NCBI RefSeq assembly: GCF_001191005.1
Contig: NZ_CP012201.1
Span: 1,116,001-1,180,000 of the forward strand
DNA length: 64,000 nucleotides
Reading direction: 5' to 3'
DNA from: Massilia sp. NR 4-1
Lineage (GTDB): Bacteria > Pseudomonadota > Gammaproteobacteria > Burkholderiales > Burkholderiaceae_D
Numbering within the stretch: position 1 is the stretch's first letter; every line of letters starts with the position of its first letter. The notes beneath the pieces were generated by a model. That model worked only from the letters and a program-made list of their open reading frames with translations. It had not been told where the DNA came from and made no database searches. This document shows, piece after piece, positions 32,296 to 39,928 of this stretch. The position numbers were made by a program, and so were the translations under genes.

Positions 32296-34398
32296 TTACA
32301 TGCGATAGCTGGCCTGGATCGAGAAGGCGCGCGGCGCCATCGGCAGGTCGTTGGGGATGGCGAGGCCGGGGGCCAAGCTTGGTTCGCGCGCATCGGTGTT
32401 GAACAGGTTGCGCACCGAGGCCGAGAAGTTCCATTGCTGGCGGCCGCGCTGGGTGGACAGGGACAGGTCCACGGTCTTGTAGTCGTCGATAGCCGGACGC
32501 AGATCGCCCGCGGCGCGGCGCCGTCCCGCGACCCAGTTCAGTTGCGAGGACAGCAGGTAGCCGCTGGTGAATTGCCAGTCGGCGCGGCCATACAGGTGGT
32601 GGCGCGGCACGTAGCCCGCGTCCTGGCCGGTCAGCTTGTCGATCGAGCGCTGAAAGGCGTAGTTGCCGCTCAGGCGCCAGGCGCGGTTCAGGTGCCAGAC
32701 GGTTTCCAGTTCTGCGCCAGTGCCTTTCTGGCCGCCGGTGTTGCTGTAGGTGGCGCCGGTGCCGGCAATGGCGTTCGGCACGGTGCGGATGATGTCCTGC
32801 ATCGAGTAGCGGTACAGCGACAGGTTGACCTGCGCGTCGTTGGCCGCCTGCCAGGCGAAGACCGCTTCCAGCGTGCCGTTCTTCTCAGGCCGCAGGCCTG
32901 GATTGCCCAGCGCCACCGGGTTGGTGATGCCATAGCTCTCGTTGAAGGACGGGGCGCGGAAGGCGCGGCCATACAGCAGCTTGGCCGTCATATTGTAGGT
33001 GGCGTCCCAAACCAGGGCCAGACGCGGATTGGTGGTGGTGCCGAAGTCGGAATAGCGGTCGTGGCGCACGCCGGCCGTCAGCGTCCAGTCCTTGGCCATG
33101 CGCCACTCGTCCTGCACGAAGATGTACTTGATCTTGCGGCGGTGCGGGCGGATGAAGGGATCGCTGTCGGACACGTCGATCACCGATGGCAGCGGGATCG
33201 GCGCGCCGTTCGGCGCATAGCGGAAGTTGCGCGTTTCGCGCGCGCGGTACAGGTCCAGATCTTCGTAGCCAGCGCCGAGGCGGATCTGGTGGCGCGCGAA
33301 GCCGCTGTAATCGGCATGGGCGGCCAGGCGCACATTGCGCTCGCCGTAATCGGGACCGCCGATCATGCCGTTCGGGAAGGCGCCGGTGGGCAGCACGGTG
33401 CCGGGCGGCAGCAGCTGGAAGTCGGTGGTAATCGTCTGCTTGTATTGCTGGGTGCTGACGGAGGCGCCTACGCCCCAATCGGGCGCGAGCTGGGTGTCGG
33501 TCCAGCTGATATTGCTGGTGATGCGTTCGCTCTTTTGCTGGCCCACCGGGTCGAGCGCGGAAGCGATGCCGGCGCCGGTACCCAGCTTGTCGCGCAGCTT
33601 GTAGCCGAAGCGGGCGCGCAGCTTGCCGTAGCTCAGGTCCAGGTTGGCGTCGACGGCGTCGCGGCCGGTGTTGACCGTGCCGGGTGCGCGGCTGACGCGG
33701 GTGCCGAACAGGCGGTCGTTGCGGCTGGCCGCATCGGCTTCGATGACCGGGTCCATGCCGTCGCTGCGGCCGACGCGCAAATAGGCGGCGACATCGACGT
33801 CGCCCCACTGGCCGCCGTGCTGCACCCAGGCGTCCTTGGTATCGAATGATCCGGCGCGCAGGCCGAATTCGGTGCCCTGTGTATCGGCCGCGTTCTTGGT
33901 GATGATATTGATCACGCCGGAGAAGGCGTCCGAACCATACAGGGCGGAACCGGGGCCGCGGATGATTTCGATGCGGGCGATGTGTTCAACCGGGTAGCCG
34001 CCCCACAGATTGCCCTTGTTGCCGACAAAGACCGTAGTGATCGGCACGCCGTTCTGCAGCATCAGCAACTGCGGCGTGAACTGGCTGAAGATGCCGCGCA
34101 CCACGTACAGCGGCGCGTAGTTGTTGGCGCTGCGGTTGACGTGGACGCCGGGCACGCCCTCCAATACCTGATCCAGGTCGGTGGCGCCCATGGCCGCGAT
34201 ATCGGCCGCCGTGATCACGGTCGCCACGGCCGGAGCGCGGCGCAGCGACTGGACGTTGCCGGTGGCGATGCTGATGCTGTCGTTATCGCCGTAGACGAGG
34301 GTGAGTTCCTCTTCTTCGCTGGGGTTCTGGGCCAGCACGGCGGCGCCAGGGAAAAGCAGGGCCGCCGTGAGGCAAATGCGTAATACTTGCGAAGACAT
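32296..34398 (-). CDS. TonB-dependent outer-membrane receptor (BtuB/Cir-like)
   Basis: 700 residues. The signal peptide ends VLAQNPSEEEE. ELTLVYGDND is the TonB-box region. The plug shows TVITAADIAAMGATDLDQVLEGVPGVHV, LYVVRGI, IEIIRGPGSALYGSDAFSGVINIITK. The barrel ends FSIQASYRM with an FRAPSFNESYG motif typical of siderophore and cobalamin receptors, and with GLRPEKNGTLEA. The repeated RGPGSALYG..A..GVINI pattern places it with the BtuB/Cir/CirA-like group rather than the larger group of its convergent neighbour. GGGAG precedes the ATG. No Fur box was recognised in the 68 bases upstream of the start. Confidence 0.92.
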   Translation of the reverse strand: MSSQVLRICLTAALLFPGAAVLAQNPSEEEELTLVYGDNDSISIATGNVQSLRRAPAVATVITAADIAAMGATDLDQVLEGVPGVHVNRSANNYAPLYVVRGIFSQFTPQLLMLQNGVPITTVFVGNKGNLWGGYPVEHIARIEIIRGPGSALYGSDAFSGVINIITKNAADTQGTEFGLRAGSFDTKDAWVQHGGQWGDVDVAAYLRVGRSDGMDPVIEADAASRNDRLFGTRVSRAPGTVNTGRDAVDANLDLSYGKLRARFGYKLRDKLGTGAGIASALDPVGQQKSERITSNISWTDTQLAPDWGVGASVSTQQYKQTITTDFQLLPPGTVLPTGAFPNGMIGGPDYGERNVRLAAHADYSGFARHQIRLGAGYEDLDLYRARETRNFRYAPNGAPIPLPSVIDVSDSDPFIRPHRRKIKYIFVQDEWRMAKDWTLTAGVRHDRYSDFGTTTNPRLALVWDATYNMTAKLLYGRAFRAPSFNESYGITNPVALGNPGLRPEKNGTLEAVFAWQAANDAQVNLSLYRYSMQDIIRTVPNAIAGTGATYSNTGGQKGTGAELETVWHLNRAWRLSGNYAFQRSIDKLTGQDAGYVPRHHLYGRADWQFTSGYLLSSQLNWVAGRRRAAGDLRPAIDDYKTVDLSLSTQRGRQQWNFSASVRNLFNTDAREPSLAPGLAIPNDLPMAPRAFSIQASYRM

Positions 34399-34466
34399 CT
34401 AATTCAATCTCCCAATGTCGTTTTCGCGATTGTAGCGCGTACAACTTACTTCTGTGCAAAAAATTA

Positions 34467-35279
34467 CTATTCTACCAATTGTGCACACCAGGAACGTTGT
34501 GCCAAACCCTCATAAGCTACTCCAGTGCAAGGGGTAGGGAAGAGGGCGCCCGGCGGTTTTTCGGCCGCTTCCACCACGCAAGGCGGCATGCCGGCCAGGA
34601 AGGTGGGGATGCGCAGCAGCTGGTATTCGCGCGCCGACAGGCCCATATCGGCGATCAGGGCGGCGTGCAGGGCGGCGTAATTCATGCGCAGCTGCGGGTA
34701 ATGCGGCAGCAGCACGCGCTCCACGGCGAAGGCCAGTTGCAGGTGCGGGCCTTGGTCCAGCTCCAGCTTGCGCGCCAGCTCCATGATCCAGGGCAGGCGC
34801 TCGTCGCTGGAATTGATCGGCCGGCCGTAGCCGTAGATGCGGTGGGCGCGCGCCTCGGCCAGCACCAGCGCTTCCAGCTCTTCACCATCGGCCACGCGTT
34901 GCAGGGCCGTCTGCAGGAAGCTGATCGCGCGCAGGCCGGCCAGGCCGCCGTACACGGTTGCTTCGGACAGGGCCAGGGCTGCCACGATGCCCAGGTTGGC
35001 GCTGCTGCGCGCGCTGCCGGCCAGGCCGGCGACGCGGTTGTTCCACAGGCGCGCGTCGGGATAGCTGGTGTTGACCCAGATCGCATGCAGCATCTCGATC
35101 TGGGCCGGAGCCAGGCGGCGGCCCGTGATGCCGAAGACGTAGAGCTCGACCCAGTCCAGATCCTTCAGGTCGCGGTGCAGGTCGTGGCCGCGGAACACGG
35201 CGTGGCTGCCGGGATAGGCCGCGCCGACGCGGGTTTTCAGGCGTCCCGCATGTTTTTTCAGCAGGTCCGGGCCGTTCAT
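34467..35279 (-). CDS. Citrate-synthase-fold protein, C-terminal-type, of a ThDP operon
   Basis: 270 residues from the ATG at 35279, overlapping the previous gene by 4 bases; a longer upstream frame would run into that gene. YVFGITGRRLAPAQIEMLHAIWVNTSYPDARLW resembles the large domain of citrate synthase. IYGYGRPINSSDERL matches the GFGHPxxxxxDPR segment, and LRMNYAALHAALIADMGL matches the PNVDFYSG region holding the catalytic Asp. By that alignment the Asp is Asn here. At 270 residues it is well short of citrate synthase (~430). It may act as half of an enzyme together with the 265-residue protein encoded just before it. A citryl-CoA-lyase-like or Claisen-type reaction is possible. Unnamed. 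Confidence 0.7.
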   Translation of the reverse strand: MNGPDLLKKHAGRLKTRVGAAYPGSHAVFRGHDLHRDLKDLDWVELYVFGITGRRLAPAQIEMLHAIWVNTSYPDARLWNNRVAGLAGSARSSANLGIVAALALSEATVYGGLAGLRAISFLQTALQRVADGEELEALVLAEARAHRIYGYGRPINSSDERLPWIMELARKLELDQGPHLQLAFAVERVLLPHYPQLRMNYAALHAALIADMGLSAREYQLLRIPTFLAGMPPCVVEAAEKPPGALFPTPCTGVAYEGLAQRSWCAQLVE

Positions 35280-36073
35280 GCAGCCTCCTGCAATTCCAGT
35301 GGATAGAAGGGGAAGCGCTTGAAGCCGCCGGTCTTCTGTTCCAATGCATGCGCGGCGGCGCCGGGAAGGCGCAGCAGCAGATACAGCATTTCGCCTTCGT
35401 CGGGCGACAGTCCCAGATCGTGCAGCACGCAGGCGGCGACGCCGGCCGTGGTCAGCGGCAGGCCGATGGCGGCATGCACCGCGTCGAGATTGGCATGCAG
35501 CCAGGCCGTGTGCGGGCCGGCGCCGATGCGCGCCAGGGCCGCCAGCAATTGCCCGACGGTGGCGGGCAGCGAAGCGCCGTGCGGGTCGAAGCCCGGGACG
35601 TGTTTGCGCTCGGGCCAGACTTCGATCGGGCTGGCGGCCTGCGGTTCGGACCAGCCGCGCCAGGCGTCGACCGTGTGGCCGCATTGCTGCCACATGGTCA
35701 TCGCATCATGCACTTCGCGCGCGCCGCCGTAGCGTCCCGCGCCGACGGAGAGCGCGGCGATCAGCGAGGCGGCGGCGGTGGAGCCGCCCACCGCGCCGCA
35801 CATGGCGGCATGCACCGAGGCGTCGCGCGGGCCGGGATTGGCGAGGGCGACGGCCAGCGCTTCCAAGGCGTCGAGCTGGGCGCGCGACGGCAGGCTGTCG
35901 CGCAGCAGCAGCCAAAGCATTTCGGTCCAGCGTGCGTTGCCCACCATTTCGCCAAACACGTCGTAGCCGCGGCAGAAGGCGGCACGGGCGGCGAAAGGAT
36001 TATCGGCTTCGGCTTCTTCGCGCCAGATGCGGGTGTGGATCAGGTCGCGGGCTGTATTTATGTCGCTGTCCAT
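35276..36073 (-). CDS. Second citrate-synthase/citryl-CoA-lyase-fold protein of the ThDP operon
   Basis: 265 residues, starting exactly where the ThDP enzyme gene stops (no gap). Landmarks: RDLIHTRIWREEAEADNPF, GYDVFGEMVGNARWTEMLWLLLRDSLPS, ALANPGPRDASVHAAMCGAVGGSTAAASLIAALSVGAGRYGGAREVHDAM. The last part matches the GGRFGGALDAA region of the citryl-CoA lyase module of ATP-citrate lyase rather than the GPLHGGAN of true citrate synthase. Together with its 270-residue neighbour this gives two related small proteins that could form a hetero-oligomer. The pathway is unknown; the operon partner suggests a product made from a keto acid and then condensed with, or cleaved from, a CoA ester. Confidence 0.7.
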   Translation of the reverse strand: MDSDINTARDLIHTRIWREEAEADNPFAARAAFCRGYDVFGEMVGNARWTEMLWLLLRDSLPSRAQLDALEALAVALANPGPRDASVHAAMCGAVGGSTAAASLIAALSVGAGRYGGAREVHDAMTMWQQCGHTVDAWRGWSEPQAASPIEVWPERKHVPGFDPHGASLPATVGQLLAALARIGAGPHTAWLHANLDAVHAAIGLPLTTAGVAACVLHDLGLSPDEGEMLYLLLRLPGAAAHALEQKTGGFKRFPFYPLELQEAA

Positions 36074-37987
36074 TTATGCGCCTTCCTTCAGCACGCGCAG
36101 GCGGCTGTTCATGGGAGGCACGGCTTCCGGGTCGATGTGGACGTCGAGCAAGGTGGGGCCGGGATGGTTGCAGATCGACTTGATATCCAACGCCTCCAGA
36201 TCGGCCGGCGAATGGATGGTGTAGGCGCGGCCGCCGAGGGAGCGCGCCAGCAGGGCGAAGTCGGTCGGCGGCAGAGCGTAGCCGATAGGCTCGCCGCCGC
36301 CCAGGCGCTGGCCGTGCTTGACCATGCCCAGGGCGCGGTCGTTCAGCACCACGTAGATCACGCACAGCTGCTCGGCCACGGCCACGGACAGTTCCTGGCC
36401 GCTCATCAGCATGCTGCCGTCGCCGGTGATGCAGACCACGGGCGTGGATGGATTGGCTGCCGCCGTCCCCACGGCCGCGCCGATGGCCCAGCCCATGGGC
36501 GCGAAATGGCTGGTCAGGCGCAGCCAGCCGCCCTGGCTGCGGCGCTGTTCCAGCTCGCGCGGATACTCGCCGCTCAGACGTTCGCCGGCGCGGCGTTCGC
36601 CCTGGCGCCGGTCGCGCGCTTCCAGGTAGTGGGCGGCCCAGGCCACGCTATTGCCGGCATCGGCCAGGAAGCGGGTGCCGTGCGGGAACAGGCGTCCCAG
36701 CTCGCGCATCAGGCGTTGTGGCTTGAGCGGCACATCGTCGCTCAGATAGGCTTCCGGATCGGCCAGGATGCCTTCCTGCGCCAATTGGGGCAAGGCTTCG
36801 CGGCCTGGCATTGGCGGCCGTGCGCCGCTGGCCGTTTCGGACTGGCTGGCGCTTGCGCTGCCGGACGCTGCAGGTAGGGCGATTGACGGCGCCGGACTGC
36901 GTTCCAGCAGGCGGGCGAAGATGGCGCGCGGATTGCCGCGCAGGTGAAAACGGGCCATCGGCGTGCGCGCCAGATGCTCTTCGGATTCGTCGATATGCAC
37001 CAGGCGTTCGTTGAGCAGACTGGCATTCCAGCCGCCGGTATTCCATTCGCCCATGCTGCTGCCCACGGCCAGGATCAGGTCGACCTCGGGATCGTTGAGC
37101 GCATCCTCGGCCGCGGCGTGGCCGCCAAAGCCGAAGACGCCGCGGAACAGCGGGTGCTGCGGCGAGATCAGGCCTTTGCCGTCCGGCGTGGCGACGAAGA
37201 CCGAGTTGCTGCGCGCGGCGAATTGCATCACCGCGTCGACCGCATCGCCGCAGGCGCCGCCGATCAGCAGCACGGTCTTGCGGCTGGCGTCCAGCATGGT
37301 GCGCAGGGTCTCGACCGCGCCCTCGTCCACCAGCAGCGAAGGACGCAGCAGCGGCGTCAGGTCATAGGCTGGGGCAGGATTTTTGCTGAGCGCGCGGAAC
37401 ACGTCCAGCGGCACGCTCAGATGCACCGGACCGCGTGGCGCGCGCAGGGCGTGTTGCAGTGCGGTGATAAGTTTCCACTCTAGCTGCATTGGGTGCGATA
37501 CCAAAGAGTTATAGCGGGTGCAGGGCCGGAACATGCTCATCACATCCATGCCGGTGCAAGCCGATTCCTGCAAGCCATGCTTGCCGAAAGAGGCGAGGGT
37601 AGGCTGGCCGGTGATCACCAGCAGCGGCACATCATTGGTATAGGATGTGGCCACGGCCGTGAGCATATTGGTGGCGCCGGGGCCGGACGTGGCGACGCAA
37701 ACACCGATCTTGCCGGTTTCGCGGGCATAGCCGTCGGCCATGAAGGCCGCGCCAGCCTCGTGGCGCGCGACCACGTGGCTTAAGTTGCCGCCGCGGCGCT
37801 GGTGGCGGGCAATGGCGTCGTACAAAGGTTCAATGGCGCCGCCCGGGATGCCGAAGATGCAATCGACTCCAATCTGGTCGAGGTAGGCGACCAGCAGGTC
37901 GGCCATATCCATGGGGCGGGCGCCGGAGCGCGTTCGGTCAGAATGGCGGGTGCCATCCTGCTGCTGTATAGCGGGACTGTCAAACAT
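36074..37987 (-). CDS. ThDP-dependent enzyme, acetolactate-synthase-like large subunit
   Basis: 637 residues; AAGGAAT precedes the ATG. The N-terminal pyrimidine-binding domain carries the catalytic Glu in VVARHEAGAAFMADGYAR, then TSGPGATN. A central domain (about 215-365) shows LLIGGACGDAV and ILAVGSSMGEWNTGG. The C-terminal domain holds the Mg/ThDP motif GDGSMLMSGQELSVAVAEQLCVIYVVLNDRALGM. A ~60-residue low-complexity insert (about 375-435) and an Arg-rich segment (RDRRQGERRAGERL) are unusual for acetolactate synthase. No ilvN-type small subunit is adjacent; instead two citrate-synthase-like genes follow in the same operon. So a specialised carboligase or decarboxylase is more likely than valine/isoleucine synthesis. 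Confidence 0.88.
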   Translation of the reverse strand: MFDSPAIQQQDGTRHSDRTRSGARPMDMADLLVAYLDQIGVDCIFGIPGGAIEPLYDAIARHQRRGGNLSHVVARHEAGAAFMADGYARETGKIGVCVATSGPGATNMLTAVATSYTNDVPLLVITGQPTLASFGKHGLQESACTGMDVMSMFRPCTRYNSLVSHPMQLEWKLITALQHALRAPRGPVHLSVPLDVFRALSKNPAPAYDLTPLLRPSLLVDEGAVETLRTMLDASRKTVLLIGGACGDAVDAVMQFAARSNSVFVATPDGKGLISPQHPLFRGVFGFGGHAAAEDALNDPEVDLILAVGSSMGEWNTGGWNASLLNERLVHIDESEEHLARTPMARFHLRGNPRAIFARLLERSPAPSIALPAASGSASASQSETASGARPPMPGREALPQLAQEGILADPEAYLSDDVPLKPQRLMRELGRLFPHGTRFLADAGNSVAWAAHYLEARDRRQGERRAGERLSGEYPRELEQRRSQGGWLRLTSHFAPMGWAIGAAVGTAAANPSTPVVCITGDGSMLMSGQELSVAVAEQLCVIYVVLNDRALGMVKHGQRLGGGEPIGYALPPTDFALLARSLGGRAYTIHSPADLEALDIKSICNHPGPTLLDVHIDPEAVPPMNSRLRVLKEGA

Positions 37988-38031
37988 GCGATTCCTTGTT
38001 ATGGAAGAGGGATGCCCGGCGTGACGCTAAT

Positions 38032-38051
38032 CTTAGTAAATGGTAACTAAG
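38032..38051. promoter_or_regulatory. Candidate operator upstream of the ThDP operon
   Basis: CTTAGT and ACTAAG arms are separated by 8 bases, 45 bases upstream of the ThDP enzyme start codon. The surrounding 38030-38160 is markedly AT-rich, as expected for the promoter. No regulator gene is adjacent to name a binder. Confidence 0.35.
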
Positions 38052-38224
38052 CTTGATTTAGGGCAATATTGTTGCAGCGCGCAATGATAGCTCAAAAACT
38101 AGCGTTATTGTTACTTTTTGTGAGAATTTAACATTCTTAGAAGCTTGCATCTAAGAACTTATCTGGCTTCAGAAACCGTGAAACCCGCATGGGCAGCGGC
38201 TTTGCGCTGGATTATTAGCGATTT
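38052..38224. other. AT-rich gap without a gene
   Basis: The stretch between the ThDP-operon promoter and the acetyltransferase remnant has no open frame with a ribosome binding site and no strong hairpin. It probably holds the operon's upstream promoter elements and nothing else I can support. Confidence 0.4.
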
Positions 38225-38345
38225 TCATGGCAAAAATAATTCGGCCATTGTTTCGCCATGGTCTTCCGCGAAACCGGTTTCGTGGAAACCGATGCTGGCA
38301 TACAGCGTCTTGGCGGGCTTATATGAGATCGTGATGCGGCGGGTG
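38225..38345 (-). pseudogene. C-terminal remnant of a GNAT acetyltransferase gene
   Basis: The minus strand reads RRITISYKPAKTLYASIGF, then HETGFAEDHGETMAELFLP and a stop at 38225. This is the classic end of a spermidine/diamine-type GNAT enzyme (LYxxxGFxxTG...ExxAxLxLP). In intact homologues 'ISYKP' is normally followed by a longer stretch before the KTLY helix, and the acetyl-CoA-binding loop upstream is absent or frame-shifted; a neighbouring frame reads IENAAEKIGILGQN. No start codon with a ribosome binding site is seen. It is most likely a decayed gene end. Confidence 0.5.
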
Positions 38346-38429
38346 CCGGCGGGTTCTGTCCGAGAATGCCGATTTTCTCGGCCGCGTTTTCGATACCGTT
38401 GGCCTGCTGCGGCGGCACGCCAGGCGGCT

Positions 38430-39653
38430 CTAGGCGGCCGTGAGCCAGTAGCGGTCGACGTCCGGGAAATTCCAGGCGGCGGCGTCTTCGCGCGCGGCAA
38501 TCGATTCCTGCAGGCCGGGCAGAGCGAGGTCGATGGTCTCGGGAGGGATATAGCTGGTCGACTTGGTCGAGAAGAACACGCGCACCAGCGGCTGCAGCAG
38601 GGACTTGGTGTTGTCGAGCACCACGCCGAGGCGGCCGGATTTCAGGCGCACCAGGGTGCCGACCGGGTAGATGCCGATGCATTTGACGAAGGCGGCAAAG
38701 ATGACCGGATCGAAGTGGCCGGCCTTGGTCCATTCCGCCATCTTGCGCAGCGACTCGGCCGGGCACCAGCCGGCTTTATAAGGGCGATCGGAGGTGATCG
38801 CGTCATACACGTCGCAGACTGCGCCCATGCGCGCATGCAGGCTGATTTCCTCGCCTTTCAAGCCGTGCGGGTAGCCGCTGCCATCGTATTTCTCGTGGTG
38901 GTGCAGGCAGACGTCGAGGGCGATGGGCGATACGCTGTCGGACTCGATCAGCAGGCGGTGGCCGGCCGAGGGGTGGCCTTTGACGGCGCCGAATTCGGCG
39001 TCGGTCAGCTTGCCCGGCTTGTTCAGGATATCGTTCGGCACCGCCATCTTGCCGATATCATGCAGCAGGCCGGCCATGCCGCATTCGCGCACTTCCTCAT
39101 CGTCCAGGCCAAGCTTGCGCGCCAGCGCCACCATCAGCGCGCACACGGCGACCGAGTGCAGATAGGTATAGTCGTCGGCCTGCTTCAGGCGCACCAGGCT
39201 GACCAGGGCGCCTGGATTGCGCAGCACGGAGGCGGCGATATCCTCGACCAGGGGCATGGCGCTGGCGACATTGCTCAGCCGTCCCATGCGCGCCTCGTTG
39301 AACATGGCACCGACGGCTTCCTTGGAGCGGTTCACCAGGCGCGCGGCGCGCTCCAGCTCTTCGGCCACGGGCACGTTTTCGACAACGCCGAAACTGAAAC
39401 GCGGCGCATCGGCGGCGCTGGCCGGCTGTCCCTGTGCCGCACTGTCCGCAGGCTGTTCCACCACATCGACGCCGCGCGCGATGTCGATCCAGATTTCCCG
39501 CACGCCGCAATTGCGCACCTGCTGTACCAGCTCGGGGCCGTCGATCACAAAGGATGTCTGCCAGAACGGCGAGTTGAGCCACGAGCCGCAGAGCTGCTGC
39601 AGATACATGCCTTGGCGTACTTTTTCTACTGGTATTTTCTTGAGCATATCCAT
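38430..39653 (-). CDS. HD-GYP domain c-di-GMP phosphodiesterase
   Basis: 407 residues from the ATG at 39653 (MDMLKKIPVEKVRQGMYL); an in-frame ATG at 39683 is possible but has no better ribosome site. An N-terminal DUF3391-like part (about 1-120) starts with the typical IPVEKVRQGMYLQQL. The HD-GYP domain follows at about 150-330, with HSVAVCALM, LLHDIGKMAVPNDILNKPGKL, GHPSAGHRLL, HHHEKYDGSGYPHGLKGEEI and DVYDAITSDRPYK. All metal ligands (HD, HH, D) and the GYP signature are present, so it should hydrolyse c-di-GMP. A short C-terminal beta-rich tail with GTLVRLKSGRLGVV follows, normal for this subfamily. It has a long structured leader and lies two genes from a GGDEF/EAL protein. Confidence 0.93.
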   Translation of the reverse strand: MDMLKKIPVEKVRQGMYLQQLCGSWLNSPFWQTSFVIDGPELVQQVRNCGVREIWIDIARGVDVVEQPADSAAQGQPASAADAPRFSFGVVENVPVAEELERAARLVNRSKEAVGAMFNEARMGRLSNVASAMPLVEDIAASVLRNPGALVSLVRLKQADDYTYLHSVAVCALMVALARKLGLDDEEVRECGMAGLLHDIGKMAVPNDILNKPGKLTDAEFGAVKGHPSAGHRLLIESDSVSPIALDVCLHHHEKYDGSGYPHGLKGEEISLHARMGAVCDVYDAITSDRPYKAGWCPAESLRKMAEWTKAGHFDPVIFAAFVKCIGIYPVGTLVRLKSGRLGVVLDNTKSLLQPLVRVFFSTKSTSYIPPETIDLALPGLQESIAAREDAAAWNFPDVDRYWLTAA

Positions 39654-39699
39654 TGCCCGCCAGGCTAACGGCGGCCTCATCACAGGGTTGACGAAGGGG

Positions 39700-39790
39700 A
39701 GCTCAGGGTGAAGGAGACTCGGTTGGCAGCGCCAGGCTACCGGGTGGGCAACGGGGATAAGGTTGCCTGATGGAAGCTATATTAGCACAG
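39700..39790 (-). promoter_or_regulatory. Promoter and structured 5' leader of the HD-GYP gene
   Basis: Read on the minus strand, TGCTAATAT near 39786-39778 looks like a -10 box. The ~125-base leader that would follow contains the hairpin GGCAAC-N9-GTTGCC (39747-39767) and a run of CCGGTAGCCTGGCGCTGCC able to pair further. It does not match the c-di-GMP riboswitch consensus I know. A regulatory role is possible but unproven. Confidence 0.35.
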
Positions 39791-39928
39791 GCATGCGATT
39801 TCTTGTCCAGCGGCGTTGCGGCGTGCGCACAGCTTGATGAAAAATTATTAATGGGAAAACAAACTTAATCATGAGATAAAGTTGCGGAGTAGAATTCCCG
39901 CACTGTTTCCATTGTGACGTTTCCACCC

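Noticed and set aside
34467..36073. Housekeeping citrate synthase (gltA)
   Set aside because: Both proteins are ~270 residues, lack the GPLHGGAN block and apparently the catalytic Asp, and share an operon with a ThDP enzyme.
36074..37987. ilvB of branched-chain amino acid synthesis
   Set aside because: No ilvN small-subunit gene or ilvC follows, and the protein has a low-complexity insert not usual in IlvB.
39700..39790. c-di-GMP (GEMM-I) riboswitch
   Set aside because: The invariant parts of the consensus, including the tetraloop-receptor stems, are not found in either strand.
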